Assembly (NCBI GenBank): GCA_030168575.1 | Contig: CP115555.1 | Span: 1,550,001 to 1,614,000, forward strand | Length of the DNA: 64,000 nucleotides | Source of the DNA: Methanomassiliicoccales archaeon LGM-RCC1 | GTDB taxonomy: Archaea; Thermoplasmatota; Thermoplasmata; Methanomassiliicoccales; Methanomethylophilaceae | Direction: 5' to 3' | Shown: positions 17,401 through 25,583 of the stretch, in pieces | Layout: every line of letters begins with the position of its first letter | Position numbering within the stretch: position 1 is the first letter of the stretch | Position numbers and translations under genes: made by a program | Notes under the pieces: generated by a model | Told to the model about the DNA's origin: nothing | The model's database searches: none | The model's input: only the letters and a program-made list of their open reading frames with translations

Positions 17401-17588
17401 GCTCGGGCGACCTCATAGTGATTGCAGTCATATCACTCATGGTGATCGGTGCCATACTGGTGCTTTGGAACAACTATCGCAAAGGCAGAAACAGCTGCGG
17501 CTGTAACTGTTCTGGATGCCCTCGCTCCGCTACGTGCAAATCTCCGAACGTGGAGATCGAAGACTGCGATTGCTGCAAGAAGAACTGA
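17397..17588 (+). CDS. FeoB-associated Cys-rich membrane protein
   Basis: 63 residues: one N-terminal membrane helix (about residues 5-24) followed by a short cytoplasmic Cys-rich tail with CGCNCSGCPRSATC and CDCC. This matches the small FeoB-associated Cys-rich family found at the end of feo operons, presumed to bind iron or an Fe-S cluster and act with FeoB in place of FeoC. It overlaps feoB by 4 bp. Confidence 0.8.
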   Translation: MSSGDLIVIAVISLMVIGAILVLWNNYRKGRNSCGCNCSGCPRSATCKSPNVEIEDCDCCKKN

Positions 17589-17598
17589 AACCAGAAAC

Positions 17599-17625
17599 GG
17601 GGCGCAAGCCCCTTACTTTCTTTGT
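17599..17625 (+). terminator. feo operon terminator
   Basis: GGGGC-gcaa-GCCCC stem followed by a T-rich stretch to about 17625, 10 bp after the last feo gene. Confidence 0.7.
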
Positions 17626-17641
17626 TATTATCATATTCAAT

Positions 17642-17674
17642 ATTGCCGATAGATCCGCGGAAAATATCGGCAAT
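17642..17674. other. 10-bp stem-loop in intergenic region
   Basis: ATTGCCGATA pairs with TATCGGCAAT across a 13-nt loop. It lies between the feo terminator and the convergent gene's terminator; the role is unknown. Confidence 0.4.
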
Positions 17675-17715
17675 GATCCCCAACTATCGGGAGAAATCGG
17701 AATTGAAAATAATTT

Positions 17716-17737
17716 AGCCCCTGCACATGCAGGGGCT
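17716..17737 (-). terminator. Terminator of the exported-protein gene
   Basis: AGCCCCTGC-acat-GCAGGGGCT is a perfect 9-bp stem. On the - strand it is followed by AAATTATTTTC, consistent with termination 14 bp after the stop at 17752. Confidence 0.65.
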
Positions 17738-17751
17738 GGTATGGTTGACGA

Positions 17752-18918
17752 TCAGTAGCTCTGGCTGACCACGATATAATACTTACCATAATCGCAGTCG
17801 GCGACACCGTTGAACGACACTTTCTTCAGATTGCTGTCGATGGTTCCACTGTAATAACCGAAGTAGTGCTTCCCCTCATAGAAGAACTGCGACTGGATGA
17901 AGAACATGTATCCGCCGTCGGACTTGGCTACGAAAGACGCCCACTGGGCAGTACCGTGGAAATTCTCTCCTCCGTAATCGGTGGAGATGAGGATGATGTC
18001 ATCGCTCTGCGCATCTATCGTAAGGGTGATGTCGTTGCTGAATTCCCTAATTAGATTCGGTTCGCAGTCGAACAGCATCGCCTTCTCCTTTCCTTCGAAA
18101 GACAGTCCAGCCAATTTAGCAGGGATCGTCTGATGCTTCGCTGCGTCCCCGTATGCGACGTACCAAACACGGTTCTCATCAACCAGCTCCTCCTGAGAGA
18201 AGGAGTAGATGTTGCCGTTGCTCAGATATATGTTGTCCATTAGGATATCATCGTTGAAGATCGCCATCGAGAACCATTGTCCTTCATCGATCTTTATCGA
18301 TACAAACCTGAAATCGATATAGGGGTCCTCGGAATGAGATATGTAGAACGCCACATCACCGTGGTTCTCCAGCATCTCGAAGGAGTATTCGTTGGACATG
18401 ATGTCTGTAGTGCTGTCCGAATCGATCCTATATGCCTGGAATGCGTCGAGGATCGTTCCGTCTGCAGGCATATCGCTCTTCACGGTTGGAGCGCCGTTGC
18501 CCGCATCCACACCCTTGCGGACGAAGTCGAGCACGGTAACACTTCTGGTGCTGTAGTCCACGGTGGACACTTTGATCCAATCCCCGTCCGCCTTGGCGAA
18601 CCCCCTAAGGACGTCTGCGTTGAACATGCTGAATGTCAGGATGTCACCGTCCAGTGCACACACAGCCTTCTCGTCTCCGATCTGAATGTTGTAGAATCCA
18701 TCCTTGCGATCTGTGATCTTCATCTCGAGATCGAATATCTCGACGACCTCGTAACATGGCTCATCGTCCACGTATTTTCCCGTGGCGATGTGCTCTAGGG
18801 TCCATTCTCCGAGAAAGTCCTGCGAATCGCTGTTGTTGTTCTCCATCACGAAATATGATCCGATGAGACAGAGGACGACGACCGCCAGGGCTGCTCCCAG
18901 TACAGTGGCTGTCTTCAT
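17752..18918 (-). CDS. Membrane-anchored extracellular protein, unknown function
   Basis: 388 residues. An N-terminal hydrophobic helix (about residues 5-25) acts as a signal/anchor, and the rest is an acidic, beta-rich extracellular region. A lipocalin-like opening DFLGEWTLEHIATGKY and repeated DGD-I--FSMFN / GNIYSFSQ / GGYMFFIQSQFFYEGK strands suggest repeated beta-barrel-like modules. I do not recognise a family. It is monocistronic with its own terminator. Exported proteins of this style are common and fast-evolving in gut methanogens; no function is proposed. Confidence 0.75.
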   Translation of the reverse strand: MKTATVLGAALAVVVLCLIGSYFVMENNNSDSQDFLGEWTLEHIATGKYVDDEPCYEVVEIFDLEMKITDRKDGFYNIQIGDEKAVCALDGDILTFSMFNADVLRGFAKADGDWIKVSTVDYSTRSVTVLDFVRKGVDAGNGAPTVKSDMPADGTILDAFQAYRIDSDSTTDIMSNEYSFEMLENHGDVAFYISHSEDPYIDFRFVSIKIDEGQWFSMAIFNDDILMDNIYLSNGNIYSFSQEELVDENRVWYVAYGDAAKHQTIPAKLAGLSFEGKEKAMLFDCEPNLIREFSNDITLTIDAQSDDIILISTDYGGENFHGTAQWASFVAKSDGGYMFFIQSQFFYEGKHYFGYYSGTIDSNLKKVSFNGVADCDYGKYYIVVSQSY

Positions 18919-19048
18919 AGCCTTTGTATCCTTGTCTTAGAAAATAAAGGTTTATCGTTCACAGCATTTTACTTCCAGAGTCTAAAGTACCCTGCATTCC
19001 ATCAATATTGAGGGTGCGGGCTAAATATGTGCTCATCGATTCGATCTC

Positions 19049-19186
19049 ATGAAATACAGATGCCCTATGTGCGGATACATCTATGATGAGGATGAACAGG
19101 GAGTCAAGTTCGCTGACCTTCCCGACGATTGGGAGTGCCCCGTCTGCGGAGAGCCCAAATCCGAGTTCGTCCCAATGGACGACTGA
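19049..19186 (+). CDS. Rubredoxin
   Basis: A 45-residue protein with two knuckles CPMCGY and CPVCGE, forming the four-Cys iron site, plus the usual aromatic/acidic middle ([13 protein letters not shown]). It is a one-electron carrier in the cytoplasm, often partnering oxidative-stress flavoproteins; no partner is adjacent. The ATG follows a TATA-like CTAAATATG by about 24 nt. The stop abuts the stop of the convergent Sel1 gene. Confidence 0.93.
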   Translation: MKYRCPMCGYIYDEDEQGVKFADLPDDWECPVCGEPKSEFVPMDD

Positions 19187-20155
19187 TCACAGTCCGTCTA
19201 TCTTCACGAATTGGGCGTTCTGCTTGCGGCGGATATCGGTGAGGAACTCCTCAGCCAGCTTATTTCCCGCTGCGGCGGAACGTCCGAACCTTTCCATCGC
19301 TTCTTCAGTGTCCTGCGCTATGCCCAGGCCGCTATACAGCATCCTGGCGGTCATGAACAGCGCATCACCGTCTCCGGACGAGGCCACCTCATCGTAAAGG
19401 ACGAATGCCTTCTCCAGATTCTGCTTGGTGCCCCTTCCTTCATAGTACATGGTGGCGAGATTGAACTTGGCAGGGTCGAATCCCTGGTCGGCTGCCTTCT
19501 CGTACCATTTCTTGGCCTCATCGAATCCTCCTGGGATCTTCCCATCCTCCGTCAGCCTAGCAACCCTGAACTGTGCCTCCGGGATCCCTCCCTCGGCAGA
19601 CTTGACGAACCACTTTACGGAGTCCTTTCTGGACTCGTCCGTGGCGACTAATTCGGATTTTATGTATCCGACCATGAACATGGATTGTGCGTTGCCTGTG
19701 TCGGCGGAGAGCTTGTAGTAATGGAGAGCCTTGCTGGAATCGGGCTCCGTGCCGTACCCGTAGAGGTAGATGGCGGCGATCTCGGGATATGCTAGATCCA
19801 CACCCCCCTCTGCAGCCTTCTCGAACCAGATCCTGCATTGCTCCTTGTCCTCGGGGTATCCGTATGAGCCGGTGTATATTCCGCCTAGCCTGAACATGGC
19901 GGGGGTGTTCCCTCCTTCTGCTGACTTCTTGTAGAGCTCTACAGCGCCCTCGACGTCCTTGGGTGTGCCCATTCCGTTGATCTTCATCTCCGCCAAACCG
20001 AAGTAACCCTCGGGAGACCCGAGTTCGGCGGCACGTTCGAACAGGGCTACCGCCCTCTCGGGATTGGTCTGATAACAGTTGACTGCCTGCATGCAGTAGA
20101 CGGCAGGATCTTCCATGCCCCCCTTAACTGCTCCCAACGATTTAACCCAATGCAT
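19187..20155 (-). CDS. Sel1-repeat protein 4
   Basis: 322 residues with about seven Sel1-like repeats (for example AAELGSPEGYFGLAEMKINGMG and SAEGGIPEAQFRVARLTEDG). It is predicted to be a cytoplasmic helical solenoid adaptor. Repeat sequences diverge from the three Sel1 proteins at 8-11 kb, so it is not a simple recent copy. It is monocistronic and convergent with rubredoxin with no spacing. Confidence 0.85.
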   Translation of the reverse strand: MHWVKSLGAVKGGMEDPAVYCMQAVNCYQTNPERAVALFERAAELGSPEGYFGLAEMKINGMGTPKDVEGAVELYKKSAEGGNTPAMFRLGGIYTGSYGYPEDKEQCRIWFEKAAEGGVDLAYPEIAAIYLYGYGTEPDSSKALHYYKLSADTGNAQSMFMVGYIKSELVATDESRKDSVKWFVKSAEGGIPEAQFRVARLTEDGKIPGGFDEAKKWYEKAADQGFDPAKFNLATMYYEGRGTKQNLEKAFVLYDEVASSGDGDALFMTARMLYSGLGIAQDTEEAMERFGRSAAAGNKLAEEFLTDIRRKQNAQFVKIDGL

Positions 20156-20182
20156 TTCTATCCGTAGGTCTATCCAAAGCCC

Positions 20183-20380
20183 ATGATCAAGGGACCATTG
20201 GTTTATGCTGCGGTCATCCTAGCCGCTGCCCTCATGGCGATGTCGGCTCTCATGGTTTTGGCAAGGGACTTCTTCATCGAGAACCAAATGATCATCATGG
20301 TTGCCTCCGGATTGATTGCTTTAGGGGTCGTCGTGGTGCTCATAATGATGCTCATACGCACCAGAAGAAGTGCTGAATGA
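20183..20380 (+). CDS. Small membrane protein
   Basis: 65 residues with two hydrophobic helices (about 7-27 and 37-58) joined by a short polar loop and ending in a basic tail (RTRRSAE), suggesting both ends are cytoplasmic. No family is recognised. It is divergent from the Sel1 gene by 27 bp and upstream of the Hsp70 operon, which has its own promoters, so a functional tie is not implied. Confidence 0.6.
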   Translation: MIKGPLVYAAVILAAALMAMSALMVLARDFFIENQMIIMVASGLIALGVVVVLIMMLIRTRRSAE

Positions 20381-20450
20381 TGATGGAAAAACGTCTTCCA
20401 GAATGGCTACGAAATCCGTCATCAAAACTACTTTACTTTTCAAAATTAAG

Positions 20451-20506
20451 CCGTCACCTTTTATAAGCTACGAATATCGTAAAACCGTTACCTTTATATT
20501 ATATAG
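20451..20506 (+). promoter_or_regulatory. Tandem duplicated promoters of the Hsp70-vWA operon
   Basis: Two near-identical BRE/TATA elements 34 bp apart: CCGTCACCTTTTATAAG (20451-20467) and CCGTTACCTTTATATTATAT (20485-20504). The first would start RNA near 20489 and the second near 20524. Only the upstream start would include the hairpin at 20515-20532 in the leader. Confidence 0.55.
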
Positions 20507-20514
20507 AGTGAAAA

Positions 20515-20532
20515 CCATCGCTTCCGCGATGG
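20515..20532 (+). promoter_or_regulatory. Leader hairpin before the hsp70-vWA start
   Basis: CCATCGC-ttcc-GCGATGG is a perfect 7-bp stem ending 4 nt before ATG 20537. Its 3' arm contains the only purine-rich stretch that could act as ribosome site (GATGGGATT). It could gate translation of the long transcript. Confidence 0.45.
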
Positions 20533-20536
20533 GATT

Positions 20537-22567
20537 ATGAAGGTAGGTATAGACCTCGGAACAACATACTCTGCAGTAGCAAGATATGACACGGCAACCA
20601 ACAAGCCGATCATGCTGAACAACTCGTTCGGAAAGGAGATCACACCGTCAGTCATCTGTTTCCTAGATGACGGCGACATCCTGGTCGGTGAGGATGCCAA
20701 GGACATGCAGTCGAACGGTACAGGAGTCAACGCCGCAGCTTTCAAGCGCAACATGGGCGACGGCTCCGTAGTGGTGAGCTTCAACGGAAAGGATTACACT
20801 GCCGAGGACCTCTCCGCAATGCTGCTCAAGCACCTCATAGAGGATGCAGAGAAAGCGACAGGCGAGAAGGTCGACGAGGCTGTCATCACGGTCCCCGCAT
20901 ACTTCGAAGATGCACAGAGGACCGCTACCAAGCGCGCGGGCGAATCATGCGGCATAAAGGTGCCCAAGATCATCAACGAGCCTACCGCGGCTGCAATTTC
21001 ATACGGATACAAGCACTCTGCTGACAAGACGCTCTTGGTCTACGACCTCGGAGGAGGAACCTTCGATGTCACGATCGTCAGGATCAGCAAAGGAAACATA
21101 GAGGTCGTAGGTACCAACGGAAACCACATCCTTGGAGGAAAGGACTGGGACGCTGCGATCGTCAAATTCGTATGCGACAAGTTCTACAACGAGTTCGATG
21201 TGGATCCGAGGGACGACCTGCCTACCAAGAACGAGCTCATCGTAGCTGCAGAGGGATACAAGAAGACCCTCTCGATAGCAGAGAGCGTCACCATCCCCGT
21301 TAACTACGACGGATGCAGCGAGAAATACACGCTCACAAGGGACGAGTTCGAGTCCATGACAGAGCACCTGATGAACGCCACCAAGGAGGTCTGCGAGGAC
21401 CTCATGGATTCCGTCGGGATGCAGTGGACCAACATCGACGAGATCCTCCTGGTCGGAGGATCCACAAGGATGCCTGGAGTCGCCAAGTTCCTGAAGGACC
21501 TCACCGGACGTGAGGTCATCACACACGGCGACACCGATCTTGCGGTCGCCAAGGGAGCTGCCATCACAGCCGAGCTGTACAGCAGCAGCGCCACAGGCAT
21601 CAGGGCTGCCATGCAGGTCACGGACGTCACCGCCCACAGTCTGGGAGCACTGTCCGTCAGCAAGGACGGCAAGAAGTACGTCAACGAGATCATGATCAAG
21701 AGGAACTCCAAGGTCCCCAGCAACTGCAGGAAGCAGTTCGAGATAAAGCCCGGCAACGTCACGGACAAGATCGAGGTCTATACCCTCCAGGGAGAGTCCA
21801 GGGTGCCTTTGGACTGTAACGTCCTCGCCAAAGTGGTCATCTCCGGATTCTACAACAGCGGAAAGGGAGAGATCATCGACATTGAGTACAATTACGACGA
21901 GAACGGAATCGTCAACATCAAGGCATTCCAGGGCGAGGAGCCACTGGAGGTAAAGTCTGAGCCCGTCCCTGAGGATATCAGGTGGATGGGCGGTGACCCG
22001 CACGACAAGCCCAGCGATGCTGTCATCGCAAAGAACATCGCGATTTGCGTCGATCTCTCCAGGAGTATGGATGGTGAACCCATCGAGGCTGCAAAGGACT
22101 CGATACGCAACTTCGTCCGCACGCTTTCCGATGATGAGACCAGATTCTCCCTCATCGGATTCGGTGACAAGATCAAGGTTGTCCAGGAACTCACCAACGA
22201 TACGGATGTCATAATGAACTCCATTGAGGAGCTCAAGGTCAAGATGCTCGGAAGGGGTACGGACGCCAGCCCGCTCGCCACTGCGAGTGCGGTCGTGGGC
22301 GGACAGCCCGGAGTCGGCATCATCGTAGTGCTCACGGACGGAATCTGGGGAAAGAGGGAGAATGCCGTAGAGCAGGCCCTCGCCTGCAGGTCCGAGAACA
22401 TCACGATCATCGCAGTCGGTCTCGGAGAGGCCGACACATCGTTCCTCAGGCAGATCGCCACTGTCGACGACGGTGCTCTGTTCACCACCATCGACAAGCT
22501 CGGAGACACCTTCGGTACGATCGCAACCGCGATTTCATCTGGTAACATGGGTCTAGCTGTGCGCTGA
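20537..22567 (+). CDS. Hsp70-von Willebrand A fusion protein
   Basis: 676 residues. An Hsp70 nucleotide-binding domain (about 1-355) has phosphate-1 GIDLGTTYS, VYDLGGGTFD and GGSTRMP motifs. A substrate-binding beta domain follows from DVTAHSLG near 361 to about 475. In place of the helical lid, a vWA domain (about 498-676) carries an intact MIDAS: DLSRS near 505, GRGTD near 573 and LTDG near 599. Hsp70 ATP cycling could therefore control, or be controlled by, metal-dependent ligand binding of the vWA domain. It is first gene of a five-gene operon; the next starts 13 bp later. Domain calls are firm; cellular role is unknown. Confidence 0.9.
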   Translation: MKVGIDLGTTYSAVARYDTATNKPIMLNNSFGKEITPSVICFLDDGDILVGEDAKDMQSNGTGVNAAAFKRNMGDGSVVVSFNGKDYTAEDLSAMLLKHLIEDAEKATGEKVDEAVITVPAYFEDAQRTATKRAGESCGIKVPKIINEPTAAAISYGYKHSADKTLLVYDLGGGTFDVTIVRISKGNIEVVGTNGNHILGGKDWDAAIVKFVCDKFYNEFDVDPRDDLPTKNELIVAAEGYKKTLSIAESVTIPVNYDGCSEKYTLTRDEFESMTEHLMNATKEVCEDLMDSVGMQWTNIDEILLVGGSTRMPGVAKFLKDLTGREVITHGDTDLAVAKGAAITAELYSSSATGIRAAMQVTDVTAHSLGALSVSKDGKKYVNEIMIKRNSKVPSNCRKQFEIKPGNVTDKIEVYTLQGESRVPLDCNVLAKVVISGFYNSGKGEIIDIEYNYDENGIVNIKAFQGEEPLEVKSEPVPEDIRWMGGDPHDKPSDAVIAKNIAICVDLSRSMDGEPIEAAKDSIRNFVRTLSDDETRFSLIGFGDKIKVVQELTNDTDVIMNSIEELKVKMLGRGTDASPLATASAVVGGQPGVGIIVVLTDGIWGKRENAVEQALACRSENITIIAVGLGEADTSFLRQIATVDDGALFTTIDKLGDTFGTIATAISSGNMGLAVR

Positions 22568-22580
22568 ACAGGTCGTTAAC

Positions 22581-25500
22581 ATGGACAATCAGACAGAGAA
22601 CTACTGTCAGCTCCTTGGACTCGACCCATTCGGCGAGAACAAGTACTCCCTCGATAAGATCAACGAGAAGATCGACAAGATGGAGGTCAAGTGGGCTAAC
22701 GAGTTCAGGAACAAGCAGAACGACACAGGTCAGAGGTTCAAGTACCATAAGCTGCTGGACCAGATCCCCAACATGAGACGCTGCATGGCGGACCCCGTGC
22801 TCAGGAGGAAGGTCTTCGCCGACGGTAAGAAGAGCCTCGAGGGCAAATGTCAGAAGCTCAAGATGGACTGCGTCATACTCTCAGACGGCAGATACTTCAT
22901 CCTTCCCGGCATAGCGGACAACTTCGTCAAGAGGCTGCACTGGGATGGCGTGAACAAGGCTCAGGTACTGAAGCTGGCTGGAGTGACGGACGGCGGTATA
23001 CCGAAGATCGTCAGCGAGAAGGTCTTGAACGCGTTCACGAACCTCACCACCGTGGATTCATACACGCCGGTGGAGGTTCTCAACACACTGATCAACAATC
23101 CTGATCTGGAGATCAGGTGCGATCCCCTCACGGAGACCAGCTCCCTCGCCCAGATAAGGAACGCGTTCGATCTGTGCGAGAAGAGGGTCAACAGCGTCAG
23201 GCAGGAGCTCCTGCTGGACCAGGACTCCTACATATCGGTCCTGAGGAGCATGAAGCTCATCATCGATTCGGACAAGGACTTCAAGGACCTCATCAACTAC
23301 GGAAGATGTTACAAAGCCCTGGAGCCCGTCATGGACAGGATCGAGGGCGAATACAACGGCCAGCAGATCTCCAGGACCTACATAGACGATCTGATGAACA
23401 TCTATGTCAGGGGACTGGACCAGAACATGTGCGTGTTCATACTGGAGATGTTCTGCCACAAGAAGAGGATAGCTGCCAACTTCTCGAAGATGGACAGCAC
23501 GATGATCAGGTGCCCCACGTGTAACAACATGGTTCCCGGCGGGAAGAACACCATCTACTGTCCCTACTGCGGTAAGAACTTCAAGATAGTCTGTCCCCAG
23601 TGCAGCACAGCACAGATGGCCAGCAACAACATCTGTATCAAGTGCGGATTCAACTTCAAGGAAGGGGAGACCAAGGCTCAGAACCTATCCCTCAGCTTCC
23701 AGATGGACCTCCAGAGAGGAAACCTCTCGAAGGCGGAGAAGGAGCTCACCCTCCTGAAGGATACGTATTCTACATTCCCCGGCATCGCAGCCATGGAGAT
23801 TCAGCTCCGCAAGGAGCAGGGAACCCTCAACACCCTGAGGGGCATGGTCTCCGACGGATACAAGACAAACAAGTTCTACTCCGCGAAGAGCGCCGGAGAC
23901 ACCATCGTCGCGAAGTACCCCTACGAACTGCAGACCTACCCGGATATCAAACAGAAGTACGAGGAGTCCCTGCAGCGCGTCGAGCATGCCAATGTCTACT
24001 GCGAGAAGGCCAAGTCCGCAGAGGACAGGAACGAGATGCTCTCGCTGTATGTCGGTGCGGCACAGGAATGCCCCGACCACCCGGTAGCCAAAGGAGTTCT
24101 CAAGCAGTACCCGCCCGCGGGCCCCGTCGATCCCAACGGAAAGGTCCTGAGGGATAAGGGTCACTTCCTGCTGAAGTTCGAGCCGCCGATGGACAGCAAG
24201 GGTGTAACATACATGATCTACAGGGAGAAGAACTCCCTGCCCAACGTTACAGACGAGACCCGTCCGCTGACCGAGATATCGGGAACCGCGTTCATAGACA
24301 AGTCCCTCGAGCCCGGAGTCGAGTACCACTACTCTGTGTACTCCAGACGCTGGGGAATACTCTCCAGGGAAGCGGCCCACTTCGGACCGGTCATCATCCT
24401 GTCCGAGGTCGATAATGTCACGATCGAGCAGATCGACGGCGGTCTCCGCCTGATGTACGACAAGCCCCGCGGAGCCACCCAGGTCCGCGTATGGAGGGCC
24501 GACAACGTCAGCGGTACCAACGTGGAGCTTCCGATCAACGGGGAATCCGTATACGACGACCTAGGTCTGAAGGGCGGACAGACGTACTACTACCTGTTCG
24601 TGGCCGAATACCAGACCAGGAACAAGATCGAGAGGTCGGAGGGCAATGTGTTCTCCGGAACTCCTGTGGACGCACCCAAGCCCGTCCGCGACCTCGACAT
24701 ACAGTGGATGAAGACCGACGGAACGTATCAGGCCACATGGTCCACCAAAAGCCAGGTGATGCTGTTCTCCTCCGAGAAGAAGTACACCATTCAGGGCAAC
24801 ATGGTCAAGATGGAGGACATCAAGGCCTGGATGAACGAGATCCAGCCCGTTGTCGAATACGATAACGGATGCAGGTTCTTCCTGCCCGACGGAGCGGTGG
24901 AGTACATCTACCCCATAATCCCGATGGGCAAGGTCGGTATCAAAGGTACCGAGGTCCTCATCGCCAACCTGAAGCCCTTCCGCGACGTCGAGAAGATCAT
25001 CAGCAACAAGGACTGCATCCTGACCATGACCTGGCCGGAGGATGCCATATCGGCCAAGCTGGTCGTGTCCACGTCCGATGCCAAGAACATCAACGACCCC
25101 ACTGCTGAGATCATAACGGTCAGCCGTGAGGAGTACAACGAGGAGAAGCTCATCAGGATACCCATGGGACGCTCTCCCAAGAAGTGCATCAATATATTCG
25201 CGGTATACAAGATCAATAACGACACAATGTACTCCAGAGGGATAGTCATCGATGTCTACTCCTCTGAATGCAAGAAGGTCTACTACACACTGGATCCGGC
25301 CAAGAGGAGACCCATGCTGGAGCTGACTGCCGGTCCCGAGGTTACAAGCATCCCGGAGATCGCCATAGTACGTGTAGATGTGGGGATTCCTCTTCGCAAG
25401 GAGGACGGAGAAGTGCTCTGGTCCTCGGGCAAGCCCGTGACTTTCACCAACGGCAAATGCTCGCTAGATGTGATCCTAGCCGGTCACACCGATGCGGAGC

Positions 25501-25583
25501 ACATGAGGGTGTTCTTCGTGAACGAGGAGGACTACAACCTCTACAGGTTCATACACCCGCTGTACAACAGGAGGCAAGATTGA
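22581..25583 (+). CDS. 1000-aa zinc-ribbon scaffold with J-like N-terminus and FN3-like modules
   Basis: Residues 1-85 resemble a degenerate J domain (ENYCQLLGLDPFGENKYSLD, then helices) but lack an HPD motif. A helical region follows to about 305. Three zinc knuckles (CPTC...CPYC, CPQC, CIKC) occupy about 309-355, then TPR-like helices to about 510. At least two FN3-like beta domains (about 525-720) and further beta domains reach the C-terminus. No signal peptide or membrane helix is seen. Its stop is immediately followed by the GTPase ATG. It is probably the scaffold or substrate-recognition subunit; not recognised as a named family. Confidence 0.75.
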   Translation: MDNQTENYCQLLGLDPFGENKYSLDKINEKIDKMEVKWANEFRNKQNDTGQRFKYHKLLDQIPNMRRCMADPVLRRKVFADGKKSLEGKCQKLKMDCVILSDGRYFILPGIADNFVKRLHWDGVNKAQVLKLAGVTDGGIPKIVSEKVLNAFTNLTTVDSYTPVEVLNTLINNPDLEIRCDPLTETSSLAQIRNAFDLCEKRVNSVRQELLLDQDSYISVLRSMKLIIDSDKDFKDLINYGRCYKALEPVMDRIEGEYNGQQISRTYIDDLMNIYVRGLDQNMCVFILEMFCHKKRIAANFSKMDSTMIRCPTCNNMVPGGKNTIYCPYCGKNFKIVCPQCSTAQMASNNICIKCGFNFKEGETKAQNLSLSFQMDLQRGNLSKAEKELTLLKDTYSTFPGIAAMEIQLRKEQGTLNTLRGMVSDGYKTNKFYSAKSAGDTIVAKYPYELQTYPDIKQKYEESLQRVEHANVYCEKAKSAEDRNEMLSLYVGAAQECPDHPVAKGVLKQYPPAGPVDPNGKVLRDKGHFLLKFEPPMDSKGVTYMIYREKNSLPNVTDETRPLTEISGTAFIDKSLEPGVEYHYSVYSRRWGILSREAAHFGPVIILSEVDNVTIEQIDGGLRLMYDKPRGATQVRVWRADNVSGTNVELPINGESVYDDLGLKGGQTYYYLFVAEYQTRNKIERSEGNVFSGTPVDAPKPVRDLDIQWMKTDGTYQATWSTKSQVMLFSSEKKYTIQGNMVKMEDIKAWMNEIQPVVEYDNGCRFFLPDGAVEYIYPIIPMGKVGIKGTEVLIANLKPFRDVEKIISNKDCILTMTWPEDAISAKLVVSTSDAKNINDPTAEIITVSREEYNEEKLIRIPMGRSPKKCINIFAVYKINNDTMYSRGIVIDVYSSECKKVYYTLDPAKRRPMLELTAGPEVTSIPEIAIVRVDVGIPLRKEDGEVLWSSGKPVTFTNGKCSLDVILAGHTDAEHMRVFFVNEEDYNLYRFIHPLYNRRQD

